This document shows positions 1 through 7,363 of a DNA stretch of 23,773 nucleotides, one piece after another. Made by a program: the position numbers and the translations under genes. Every line of letters begins with the position of its first letter. The stretch's first letter is position 1. The DNA is from CAZRZN01 sp964604565 (GTDB lineage Bacteria > Pseudomonadota > Alphaproteobacteria > Rhodobacterales > Rhodobacteraceae): NCBI GenBank assembly GCA_964604565.1, contig CAZRZN010000041.1, forward strand, positions 1 to 23,773. The letters are read 5' to 3'. Under the pieces are notes generated by a model that saw only the letters and a list, made by a program, of their open reading frames with translations, did no database searches and was not told the origin of the DNA.

Positions 1-1268
1 ATGGCTGCTGGCTGACCGACAGCGAGGGCAACCGCATCCTTGACGGCATGGCGGGACTGTGGTGCGTCAACATTGGCTACGGGCGCAAGGAACTGGCCGA
101 TGCCGCCGCGCGGCAGATGCAGGATCTGCCGTTCTACAACACTTTTTTCCAGACCACGCATGTTCCCGCCCTGAACCTTGCGGCGAAACTGGCGGAACTG
201 GCGCCGGGGGATCTGAACCACGTGTTCTTTGCCTCCTCCGGGTCTGAGGCCAATGACACCAACATCCGTCTGGCGCGGACCTACTGGGCCGAAAAGGGGC
301 AACCGGACCGGCAGACCATCATCTCGCGCTGGAACGCCTATCACGGGTCGTCGGTCGGGTCGGGCAGCCTTGGCGGGATGAAGGGGATGCACGCACAGGG
401 CGGGATGCCGATCCCCGGCATTCACCACATCGACCAGCCCAACTGGTGGGCCGAAGGCGGCTACATGGCGCGGGAGGCTTTCGGTCTGGAGCGCGCGCAG
501 CAACTTGAAACCGCCATTCTGGAGATCGGGCCGGAAAATGTCGCCGCTTTCATCGCGGAACCCGTTCAGGGCGCGGGCGGGGTGATTGTCCCGCCGGAAA
601 CCTATTGGCCCGAAATCCAGCGGATCGTGCGGAAATATGGCATCCTGCTGATCGCGGATGAGGTCATCTGCGGGTTCGGCCGGACCGGCAACTGGTTCGG
701 CAGCCAGACCTATGACATCCAGCCGGACATCATGACCGTGGCCAAGGGATTAAGCTCCGGCTACCAGCCGATCGGGGCGTCCATCGTCTCTGACGGGGTT
801 GCGGAGGTGATCTCCGGGACCGAGTTCAACCACGGTTATACCTATTCCGGACATCCGGTCGCCTGCGCCGTGGCGCTGGAAAATCTGCGCATCCTCGCCG
901 AAGAGGGCATCGTCCAGCGGGTGCGCGATGACACAGGCCCCTATCTCAAAGAACGCTTCGAAAGCCTCGCAGATCACCCGCTGGTGGGCGAGGTGCAGAT
1001 CGTGGGGATGATGGGCAGTCTTGCCCTGACCCCGGACAAGACGACCCGCGCGGCCTTCGCGGCGGATGCGGGCACCGCCGGGTTCATCTGCCGCGAGCGG
1101 TGTTTCGCCAACAATCTGGTGATGCGGCACGTCGGTGACCGGATGATCATCTCGCCGCCGCTGGTCATCAGCCGCGACGAGATCGACATCCTGATCGAGC
1201 GTGCCCGCAAAAGCCTGGATGAGGCCTTTGCACAATTGCAGGCCGACGGGCTGATGACAGCAGCCTGA
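1..1268 (+). CDS. Class III (omega) aminotransferase, 5' end cut off by the window
   Basis: PLP-dependent fold-type I enzyme that would move an amino group from an amine or omega-amino acid to a keto acid such as pyruvate. The reading frame is already open at the window edge (codons from base 3: GCWLTDSEGNRILDGMAGLW), so the ATG at 48 is internal and the N-terminus is missing. Visible family marks are the SSGSEAND cofactor loop, AFIAEPVQGAGG, IADEVICGFGRTG with the PLP-stacking Asp, and the Schiff-base Lys in TVAKGLSSGY (codon at 744-746). The C-terminal small domain is complete. The overall look is closest to putrescine/GABA-pyruvate or aspartate aminotransferase family proteins, but the substrate cannot be decided from sequence. 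It converges with the rhodanese gene, with only 10 bases between the stops. Confidence 0.9.
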   Translation, partial: GCWLTDSEGNRILDGMAGLWCVNIGYGRKELADAAARQMQDLPFYNTFFQTTHVPALNLAAKLAELAPGDLNHVFFASSGSEANDTNIRLARTYWAEKGQPDRQTIISRWNAYHGSSVGSGSLGGMKGMHAQGGMPIPGIHHIDQPNWWAEGGYMAREAFGLERAQQLETAILEIGPENVAAFIAEPVQGAGGVIVPPETYWPEIQRIVRKYGILLIADEVICGFGRTGNWFGSQTYDIQPDIMTVAKGLSSGYQPIGASIVSDGVAEVISGTEFNHGYTYSGHPVACAVALENLRILAEEGIVQRVRDDTGPYLKERFESLADHPLVGEVQIVGMMGSLALTPDKTTRAAFAADAGTAGFICRERCFANNLVMRHVGDRMIISPPLVISRDEIDILIERARKSLDEAFAQLQADGLMTAA

Positions 1269-1278
1269 AACGACCGGA

Positions 1279-1656
1279 TCAACCGCCGACGCGCTGCGGC
1301 GCGCCGGTGCCCATGTTCGTTCCGACATAGGGCTGCTTGGCTGCTTTCCACGCGCCAAAGCCGCCTTCGAGATGCGCGATCCGGCTGATCCCGGCCTCTA
1401 TCGCGGCGCGGGAGACACGTTCCGACCGTGCACCAGACCCGCATTGGAACACGATTTTCTTTTCCGTCTGACCGGGCAGCGCGTCCGCCTTGAAAAATGC
1501 CATTGGCATCAGCAGCGCGCCCTCGATGTGTTCGAACATGTATTCCTGCGGCGTGCGCACGTCGATCAGGACGATGGATCTGTCAGCGATGCCCTTGGCA
1601 ACCTCTTCGACAGTCCATGTCTCGAATGTGGCGTCGCCTATGGTTTCGGTTTTCAT
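1279..1656 (-). CDS. Single-domain rhodanese (sulfurtransferase)
   Basis: A 125-residue single rhodanese domain that carries sulfane sulfur as a cysteine persulfide. The active-site loop is CGSGARS with catalytic Cys72, and the earlier VLIDVRTPQEY and the late HLEGGFGAWKAA are classic rhodanese signatures. The frame is open further upstream to an ATG at 1758, but that would run deep into the preceding gene. The ATG at 1656 has a good ribosome binding site (GAGGAG) and sits 10 bases after the stop of the dioxygenase-like gene, so I use it. The two genes form an operon. A rhodanese next to an ETHE1-type protein is a recurring pairing in sulfide and persulfide oxidation, where the rhodanese passes sulfur to or from glutathione or thiosulfate. 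The exact acceptor is not known. Confidence 0.9.
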   Translation of the reverse strand: MKTETIGDATFETWTVEEVAKGIADRSIVLIDVRTPQEYMFEHIEGALLMPMAFFKADALPGQTEKKIVFQCGSGARSERVSRAAIEAGISRIAHLEGGFGAWKAAKQPYVGTNMGTGAPQRVGG

Positions 1657-1666
1657 GGCTCGCTCC

Positions 1667-2563
1667 TCAGAACTTGTTTGCGGGAATCTTGAAGTAGTGA
1701 TGCCCATCCGCCTCGGCAGGTGCAAGCCGTCCGGCGCGCAGGTTGAATTGCAGCGCATAAAGCATCCGGTCAGGCAAGCTCAGCGTGGCGTCGCGCTCAT
1801 CCCGCAGCTTGCGGAACTCCTTCTCCGATACGCCCCCGCCAAGATGTTTGTTCCCCTCGCGATGCTCGGCCACCGTCGCTTCCCATGCGGGATCCTTGCG
1901 GTCGCCGACGGGCGGATAGTCATGCCCGACGAACAGACGGGTATCGTCCGGCAGATCGAGGAGTGCCATGAGAGAGGCATAGAGATCGGCAGAGGATCCC
2001 CCGGGGAAATCGGCACGGGACGTGCCGGAGTCCACATGCATGAACGTGTCATGCACAAAGGCGGCATCGCCGATCACATAGGTGATCGACCCCAGCGTGT
2101 GTCCGGGCGACAGCATCACGCGGACCTCCAGATCGCCCAGCTTGAATCTGTCCCCATCTGCAAAGAGACGGTCAAAATCGCGGTCCGGATCAAACGCCTC
2201 CGGCAGATTGTAGATCTCGCGCCAGAGGCCGGCAATCTCACGCACCTTCTCACCTATGGCGTTCGGGGCGCCGGTTTGCGCCTTCAGCCAATCGGAGGCC
2301 ATCAGGTGATCCGCATGCGGGTGCGTATCCAGCACCCAGGCAACTGTCAGCCCGTTGTCACGCACGAAATCCAGAACCTCCTGGGCGCTGTCGGTGCGCG
2401 TGCGGCCATGCGCCGGGTCGAAATCCATCAAGACGTCGATCAACGCGGCCTGCTTTGTGTTGGGGTCCGCGGCAACATACATCACCGACCCCGTGTCGCG
2501 ATCATAAAAGCCGGTGACATCGGGTGACGTGGTGCCGGTGGAGGGGCTTTGGCGGGTAAACAT
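1667..2563 (-). CDS. MBL-fold hydrolase, ETHE1/Blh-like persulfide dioxygenase candidate
   Basis: A 298-residue metallo-beta-lactamase-fold protein. The metal motif is THPHADH (His81, His83, Asp85, His86), followed by SPGHTLGS with a further His ligand and VHDTFMHVD with the bridging Asp. The segment SRADFPGGSSADLYASL resembles the substrate loop of ETHE1-type persulfide dioxygenases, non-haem iron enzymes that oxidise glutathione persulfide to sulfite. In Xylella and Agrobacterium the related Blh protein is fused to a rhodanese; here the rhodanese is a separate gene 10 bases downstream. The start ATG at 2563 has an AGGAG ribosome binding site. An ATTC-N8-GAAT palindrome 30 bases upstream suggests control by a sulfide-sensing ArsR-family repressor, which is not encoded in this window. 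Fold and metal site are certain; the dioxygenase role is inferred. Confidence 0.85.
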   Translation of the reverse strand: MFTRQSPSTGTTSPDVTGFYDRDTGSVMYVAADPNTKQAALIDVLMDFDPAHGRTRTDSAQEVLDFVRDNGLTVAWVLDTHPHADHLMASDWLKAQTGAPNAIGEKVREIAGLWREIYNLPEAFDPDRDFDRLFADGDRFKLGDLEVRVMLSPGHTLGSITYVIGDAAFVHDTFMHVDSGTSRADFPGGSSADLYASLMALLDLPDDTRLFVGHDYPPVGDRKDPAWEATVAEHREGNKHLGGGVSEKEFRKLRDERDATLSLPDRMLYALQFNLRAGRLAPAEADGHHYFKIPANKF

Positions 2564-2592
2564 CCTGTGTCTCCTTCATTCACATTTCACAA

Positions 2593-2608
2593 ATTCAGAT
2601 AGTTGAAT
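2593..2608. promoter_or_regulatory. SqrR/BigR-type operator candidate upstream of the MBL-rhodanese operon
   Basis: The sequence ATTCAGATAGTTGAAT is an inverted repeat (ATTCA-N6-TGAAT) that exactly fits ATTC-N8-GAAT, the site reported for SqrR, the persulfide-responsive repressor of Rhodobacter capsulatus. It lies 29 bases before the ATG of the ETHE1-like gene and would overlap a plausible minus-strand promoter (-35 TTGCGT, 16-base spacer, -10 TATCTG). Position and gene content both fit repression relieved by sulfide. The link to SqrR is by consensus recalled from the literature, not by a search. Confidence 0.6.
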
Positions 2609-2646
2609 ATTAAGCGCACGCAACCCCCCGTCACGCATCCCCGGTT

Positions 2647-2667
2647 TGCATTTGGACACCAAACGCA
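2647..2667. promoter_or_regulatory. Inverted-repeat operator candidate upstream of puuD
   Basis: A 21-base inverted repeat with inner arms TTTGG-ACA-CCAAA (2651-2663) extended by outer TGC and GCA, giving eight matching pairs around an odd centre. It is 128-148 bases before the puuD start and about 85 bases upstream of the oppositely oriented sulfur gene. The form fits a dimeric repressor of the GntR or similar class; no regulator gene lies in the window. It could serve either divergent gene. Confidence 0.4.
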
Positions 2668-2794
2668 TCTTGGTGCCGCATCAAAGCGACATTTTGCTGA
2701 TTCCATGAGACGTTGGACCGCAAAAAAGGAATTCGCGCTTAACCTGCGGCCCGACGGCTGTATAGCGTTTCCACAAAACCCGGGAGCTTTGACC

Positions 2795-4018
2795 ATGTAT
2801 GATCTTGCCGCCATGGGCGCCTGGCTCGAATTCGCCGTGCGCTGGCTTCATGTCATCACGGCCATCGCCTGGATCGGTTCGTCTTTCTATTTCATCGCGC
2901 TGGATCTTGGGTTGCACCGAGACCGGGGTCTTCCCTCCGGTGCCGATGGCGAGGAATGGCAGGTGCATGGCGGTGGATTCTACCATATTCAGAAATACCT
3001 TGTCGCCCCTGACCAGATGCCGGGCGACCTGATCTGGTTCAAATGGGAAAGCTATGCCACATGGCTGTCAGGCTTTGCCTTGATGGTGCTGGTCTATTAC
3101 CTCGGCGCCGAATTCTACCTGATCGATCCGGCAATCATGGACCTGTCCGTCTGGCAGGCGGTCGGCATCTCCATTCTGTCGCTGGGATTGGGGTGGCTTG
3201 TCTACGACCAGCTTTGCAAGGTTTTCGTCAATGCCAATCAGACCGGTTTGATGGTGGCGCTGTTTGCCGTGCTGGTGGCGATGGCGTGGTTCTATACGCA
3301 GGTCTTTACGGGGCGCGCGGCGCTGCTGCATTTGGGTGCCTTCACCGCGACGATCATGAGCGCGAATGTCTTCATGACCATCATCCCGAACCAGAAGATC
3401 GTGGTGGACGACCTGATCGCGGGACGCAAGCCTGACCCGATCTACGGCAAGATTGCCAAGCAGCGGTCGACCCACAACAACTATCTGACGCTGCCCGTGA
3501 TCTTCATGATGTTGTCGAACCATTATCCGCTGGCCTTCGGCACGGATTATACGTGGTTGATCGCAAGCCTCGTCTTTCTGATGGGCGTGACGATCCGGCA
3601 TTTCTTCAACTCGATGCACGCGCGCAAGGGGATGCCGTGGTGGACTTGGGCAGCAACAGCGATCCTGTTCATCATCGTGATGGCCCTGTCGACCGCGCCA
3701 CTGTTCCGGTCGGACACGACAGAGGAGGCGCGCGGATCAGAGCGCCGCTTTGCCGAGGCAGAGGGATTTGCCCAAGTGCAGGATATCGTTCTGGGGCGCT
3801 GTTCGATGTGCCACGCCTCGGACCCGGTCTGGCCGGGTCTGCGCTGGGCACCCAAGGGCGTGCATCTTGAGACCGAAGGTGAGATCGCGCGCAACGCGCG
3901 GGCCATCTATCTTCAATCCGGGCTCAGCCACGCCATGCCGCCCGCCAACCTGTCCTATATGGAAGCTGCCGAACGCGCCGCGATCAGAGCGTGGTATGCA
4001 TCAGCTCTGGGGGGATAG
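2795..4018 (+). CDS. puuD: PuuD: membrane urate oxidase with C-terminal cytochrome c
   Basis: A 407-residue inner-membrane protein. Residues 1-310 hold about eight hydrophobic segments with the conserved WLHVITAIAWIGSSFYF, FKWESYATWLSGF, FTATIMSANVFMTIIPNQ and QRSTHNNYLTLPVIFMML motifs of the Urate_ox_N (DUF989) family. A soluble C-terminal cytochrome c domain follows, with haem motif CSMCH (Cys336, Cys339, His340) and a likely Met ligand in SHAMPP. The family, called PuuD, oxidises urate to 5-hydroxyisourate and passes electrons to the respiratory chain, so no hydrogen peroxide is made. The name is unrelated to the E. coli putrescine gene puuD. The frame opens at 2603, but the ATG at 2795 has GGGAG eight bases upstream and starts the conserved region. 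No other purine-catabolism gene is in the window. Confidence 0.92.
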   Translation: MYDLAAMGAWLEFAVRWLHVITAIAWIGSSFYFIALDLGLHRDRGLPSGADGEEWQVHGGGFYHIQKYLVAPDQMPGDLIWFKWESYATWLSGFALMVLVYYLGAEFYLIDPAIMDLSVWQAVGISILSLGLGWLVYDQLCKVFVNANQTGLMVALFAVLVAMAWFYTQVFTGRAALLHLGAFTATIMSANVFMTIIPNQKIVVDDLIAGRKPDPIYGKIAKQRSTHNNYLTLPVIFMMLSNHYPLAFGTDYTWLIASLVFLMGVTIRHFFNSMHARKGMPWWTWAATAILFIIVMALSTAPLFRSDTTEEARGSERRFAEAEGFAQVQDIVLGRCSMCHASDPVWPGLRWAPKGVHLETEGEIARNARAIYLQSGLSHAMPPANLSYMEAAERAAIRAWYASALGG

Positions 4019-4170
4019 TGCAGCCCTGACGCACCGGCAAATGGGCGCGCAGGTGGTGTCGTCACCAAGCAGGCTTTTTTATCGCCGACATCGGACGGAA
4101 CCACGTCCGAGCAAATGTTTCACCGTAAATCGCCGCGATGGTTTCGAACGTGATCAAGGGGACCAGCATG

Positions 4171-4199
4171 TCTGCCTCCAAATTCTTTTTTCTGCCTCC
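4171..4199. repeat. Direct repeat TCTGCCTCC, 20-base period
   Basis: TCTGCCTCC occurs at 4171-4179 and again at 4191-4199. Read on the minus strand this is GGAGGCAGA twice, so two Shine-Dalgarno-like sites sit 20 bases apart, the nearer one five bases before the ATG of the 35-residue minus-strand ORF. It may be chance or a local duplication. Confidence 0.45.
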
Positions 4200-4229
4200 T
4201 TTTACCGCAGTTTTGAAACTCTGGATAGA

Positions 4230-4242
4230 TGAACGACGTTCA
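4230..4242. promoter_or_regulatory. Perfect palindrome TGAACG-A-CGTTCA
   Basis: A 13-base perfect inverted repeat in the AT-rich part of the puuD-mutL gap, 107 bases before mutL. It does not fit the alphaproteobacterial LexA box (GTTC-N7-GTTC). It could be an operator for mutL or for the small minus-strand ORF; no regulator can be named. Confidence 0.3.
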
Positions 4243-4349
4243 AATCTTATATGATATATGAAGCATTCCGTGAGCCGATCCGCCAAGGGCCTTGGTGTTG
4301 ATGCTTCTCCCCTTTTCAGAATCGGGCAAAGCCTGCTAGGTCTAGTGGT

Positions 4350-6197
4350 ATGAACACTGTAGACCGCAACATCCGCCCAACCATCCGACAACTGGATGAG
4401 GCCGCCGTGAACCGTATCGCCGCGGGCGAGGTTGTCGAACGGCCCGCGTCCGCCGTAAAGGAACTGGTCGAAAACGCCATCGACGCCGGTGCGCGGCGGG
4501 TGCAGATAGACGTGGCCGACGGTGGCAAGACGCTGATCCGGGTCAGTGACGACGGCTGTGGCATGACCGCGGAGGAGTTGCCCCTCGCCCTTGCCCGCCA
4601 CGCCACGTCCAAGATCGACGGGTCGGATCTGCTGAACATCCATTCCTTCGGGTTCCGGGGCGAGGCGCTGCCCTCCCTCGGCGCTGTGGGGCGATTGACA
4701 CTGCAAAGCCGCAGCCAAGGCGCGCAGGCCACAGAGATTACCGTGGCGGGCGGCGTCGTGGCCGCAGTGAAGCCCTGCGCGCTCAACGCCGGCACGGTCG
4801 TCACGCTACGCGATCTGTTCTATGCGACGCCGGCGCGGTTGAAATTCCTGCGAACCGACCGGGCGGAAATGCAGGCGATCTCCGATACCATCAAGCGGCT
4901 TGCGATGGCGGAACCAGCGGTCGGCTTTGTCCTGCGGGACGTCACCGGCGGGGCCGAGCGCGTGACCTTTCGCGCCGAACCCGAAACGGGCGATCTGTTC
5001 GATGCGTTGCGCGGGCGGCTGGCGCGGGTCATGGGGGCGGAATTCATCGAGAATGCCCTGCCAATAGAGGCAGAGCGCGAAGGCGTGCGTCTGACCGGCT
5101 ACGCGGCCCTTCCCACCTATTCGCGGGGTGCCGCGGTGGCGCAGTTCCTGTTCGTGAACGGGCGGCCGGTGCGGGACAAGATGCTGATTGGGGCGCTGCG
5201 CGGGGCCTATCAGGATTTCCTGTCGCGGGACCGGCACCCGGCGGTGGCGTTGTTTGTCGATGTCGACCCGCATCGCGTGGACGTCAACGTGCATCCCGCC
5301 AAGTCGGAGGTTCGTTTCCGTGAGCCGGGGGTGGTGCGCGGGTTGATCGTTTCAGCCCTTCGTCACGGGCTGGCAGAGGCAGGGCATCGCGCATCCACCA
5401 CTGTGTCCGGCGCGGCACTGGGTGCCTTTCAGCCCGAGGGGGCAACAGCGGCACGGGTCTACCAGATGGACCGTCCCTCTGCCGGGGCACGGCAGTCCGC
5501 CTATGCCGCGCAGGCACCGGGCTTTGCCGAAATGGGCTCCGCATGGTCCGGTCGCATGGTTGAAGATCGGTCATCCCCGGACCCCGCCGAAGATCCGTCT
5601 GGCCCGCAGGGCACCACGCATCCGCTGGGGGCGGCCCGGGGGCAGGTGCATGAAAACTACATTTTTGCCCAGACCGGCGACGGGATCGTCATCGTCGACC
5701 AGCACGCCGCGCATGAACGTCTGGTCTACGAAAAACTGAAACGCCAGATGGCCGAAAACGGCGTGTCCGCGCAGGGGCTGCTGATCCCTGAGGTCGTCGA
5801 TCTGTCGCCGGAGGACGCCAAGGCGCTTTTGTCCCGCGCCAATGATCTGGACCGTATGGGTCTACGGATCGAACCCTTCGGCCCCGGCGCCATCGCCGTG
5901 CGCGAAACGCCTGCCGTTCTGGGGGAGGTCAATGCCACAGCGTTGATCCACGACATCCTTGATGAGTTGTCCGATCTTGGACAAACTCGGCTTGTGCAGG
6001 AAAAGATGGAGGCGATCCTGTCGCGCATCGCCTGCCATGGCTCGATCCGGTCGGGACGTGTCATGCGCGCCGAAGAGATGAACGCCCTGCTGCGCGAGAT
6101 GGAGGCAACGCCGCATTCCGGTCAGTGCAACCATGGCCGCCCCACCTATGTGGAACTGAAGCTGTCGGATATCGAAAGACTGTTCGGGCGCACATGA
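4350..6197 (+). CDS. mutL: DNA mismatch repair protein MutL with endonuclease motif
   Basis: A 615-residue mismatch repair ATPase that couples MutS recognition to strand removal. The N-terminal GHKL ATPase shows ELVENAIDAG (Glu41, Asn42, Asp45), DDGCGM and SFGFRGEAL, then VNVHPAKSEVRF ends the conserved N-domain near residue 325. A variable Pro/Ala-rich linker spans about 345-425. The C-terminal domain has DQHAAHERLVYE starting at residue 450, an exact fit to the endonuclease motif DQHA-x2-E-x4-E, plus ACHGSIRSGR and CNHGRPT, which help bind the catalytic metal. This MutL should therefore nick DNA itself, as expected in bacteria without MutH. The start ATG has only a weak AGG before it. Its stop overlaps the rmuC start by four bases (ATGA), so the two are translationally coupled. 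Confidence 0.97.
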   Translation: MNTVDRNIRPTIRQLDEAAVNRIAAGEVVERPASAVKELVENAIDAGARRVQIDVADGGKTLIRVSDDGCGMTAEELPLALARHATSKIDGSDLLNIHSFGFRGEALPSLGAVGRLTLQSRSQGAQATEITVAGGVVAAVKPCALNAGTVVTLRDLFYATPARLKFLRTDRAEMQAISDTIKRLAMAEPAVGFVLRDVTGGAERVTFRAEPETGDLFDALRGRLARVMGAEFIENALPIEAEREGVRLTGYAALPTYSRGAAVAQFLFVNGRPVRDKMLIGALRGAYQDFLSRDRHPAVALFVDVDPHRVDVNVHPAKSEVRFREPGVVRGLIVSALRHGLAEAGHRASTTVSGAALGAFQPEGATAARVYQMDRPSAGARQSAYAAQAPGFAEMGSAWSGRMVEDRSSPDPAEDPSGPQGTTHPLGAARGQVHENYIFAQTGDGIVIVDQHAAHERLVYEKLKRQMAENGVSAQGLLIPEVVDLSPEDAKALLSRANDLDRMGLRIEPFGPGAIAVRETPAVLGEVNATALIHDILDELSDLGQTRLVQEKMEAILSRIACHGSIRSGRVMRAEEMNALLREMEATPHSGQCNHGRPTYVELKLSDIERLFGRT

Positions 6198-7360
6198 TCC
6201 AGATCGGCGGGGTCCAGTATAGCCTTGACGATCCGCTGACCCTTGCGGCGCTGGGCGGCGCCGCGCTGGTCCTGCTTGTCCTGCTCCTGTTGGTTCTGGC
6301 TGTCCGCGCCGCAGGCCGGGCCGCGCGTATGGCAGAGCCGGTGTTGCACCATGTCAGCCACCTGTCCAGCCGCGTTCAGGGCCTTTCGGATGGGCAGGAA
6401 CGTCTGGCAGGCGGTCTGCACCACGTGTCCGAGGCGCAGACCAGCAGTCAGAGCGCCATGCTGCAACTGATGGAACAGCGTCTTTCCGAGGTGCAGGAGC
6501 GCATGGGCGAATCCCTGCACGGCTCTGCCCGACGCACCGCGCGCAGCCTTGGCGAATTGCAGGAACGCTTGCAGGCGATCGACAAGGCGCAGGCAAATAT
6601 CACCAAGCTGTCGGGCGACGTGCTGTCGTTGCAGGACATTCTGTCGAACAAGCAGACGCGCGGCGCCTTTGGCGAGATCCAGCTTCGGGATATCGTGACC
6701 AAAGCCTTGCCCCCCGAGGGTTACACGCTTCAGGCCACCTTGCCCAACGGGCGGCGGGCCGATTGTCTCATCCATCTGCCGCAACCGCCCGGCCCGATCG
6801 TGGTCGATGCCAAGTTCCCGCTGGAGGGATACGAGGCCATGCACAGGGCCGAGACACCGGATCAAAAGGCCCGCGCCGCCCAGCAGTTTCGCCTGTCCGT
6901 GCGCAAGCATATCCGCGACATCGCCGACCGCTACATCATGGAGGGCGACACCGCCGATGGTGCCCTGATGTTCCTGCCGTCCGAGGCGGTCTATGCCGAA
7001 TTGCACGCGCGGTTCCCCGAGGTCGTGCGCGACGGCTTCGATGCGCGGGTCTGGATCGTGTCGCCGACCACCTGCATGGCGACCCTCAACACGATGCGCG
7101 CAGTCCTGAAGGACGCCCGGATGCGGGAACAGGCCGGCGCGATCCGGCGTGAGCTGTCGCTGCTCTATTCCGATGTGGAGCGTCTGTCGGCGCGGGTGGG
7201 CAATCTGGACCGGCATTTCGGACAGGCGGCCAAGGATCTCGAAGAAATCAAGATCAGTGCCGACAAGGCAGGAAAACGGGCGCGGCGTCTGGACCACTTT
7301 GACTTTGAGGATTTGCAGGACCACAGTGAGTCCGTGGTGCAGATCAACCCCGGAGAATGA
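6194..7360 (+). CDS. rmuC: RmuC family DNA recombination protein
   Basis: A 388-residue RmuC-domain protein. One hydrophobic segment at about residues 15-38 (LAALGGAALVLLVLLLLVLA) anchors it in the membrane, residues 45-155 are charged and likely coiled coil, and the RmuC domain follows with NKQTRGAFGEIQLRDIV, VVDAKFPLEGYEAM and VWIVSPTTCMATLNTM. RmuC limits recombination at inverted repeats in E. coli and has a nuclease-like fold; the biochemical activity is poorly defined. An in-frame ATG exists at 6125 inside mutL, but the ATG at 6194 overlaps the mutL stop as ATGA and starts just before the membrane segment, so I choose it. The following gene begins 3 bases after the stop. Confidence 0.93.
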   Translation: MIQIGGVQYSLDDPLTLAALGGAALVLLVLLLLVLAVRAAGRAARMAEPVLHHVSHLSSRVQGLSDGQERLAGGLHHVSEAQTSSQSAMLQLMEQRLSEVQERMGESLHGSARRTARSLGELQERLQAIDKAQANITKLSGDVLSLQDILSNKQTRGAFGEIQLRDIVTKALPPEGYTLQATLPNGRRADCLIHLPQPPGPIVVDAKFPLEGYEAMHRAETPDQKARAAQQFRLSVRKHIRDIADRYIMEGDTADGALMFLPSEAVYAELHARFPEVVRDGFDARVWIVSPTTCMATLNTMRAVLKDARMREQAGAIRRELSLLYSDVERLSARVGNLDRHFGQAAKDLEEIKISADKAGKRARRLDHFDFEDLQDHSESVVQINPGE

Positions 7361-7363
7361 CCC

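Larger units (their letters stand above)
4019..4349. other. 331-base gap between puuD and mutL, no confident gene
   Basis: After puuD a weak hairpin TGGTG-TCGT-CACCA is followed 7 bases later by a run of T (about 4075-4081), a possible poor terminator. The middle is more AT-rich than its surroundings and holds a 13-base palindrome at 4230-4242 and a direct repeat TCTGCCTCC at 4171-4179 and 4191-4199. Two tiny ORFs start back to back on one CATG: plus strand 4168-4254 (28 residues, ending LKLWIDERRSNLI) and minus strand 4062-4169 (35 residues, behind GGAGG). Neither resembles a family I can name with confidence. I see no convincing sigma-70 promoter for mutL. Confidence 0.5.

Noticed and set aside
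1490..2527. A 345-codon plus-strand frame over the MBL-fold and rhodanese genes
   Set aside because: The minus-strand proteins have full metal and active-site motifs; the plus-strand frame is a shadow.
4062..4718. A 218-codon minus-strand frame running from inside mutL into the gap
   Set aside because: Most of it is antisense to the conserved MutL ATPase domain. Only the last 35 codons are outside, and these are kept as a weak small-ORF candidate.
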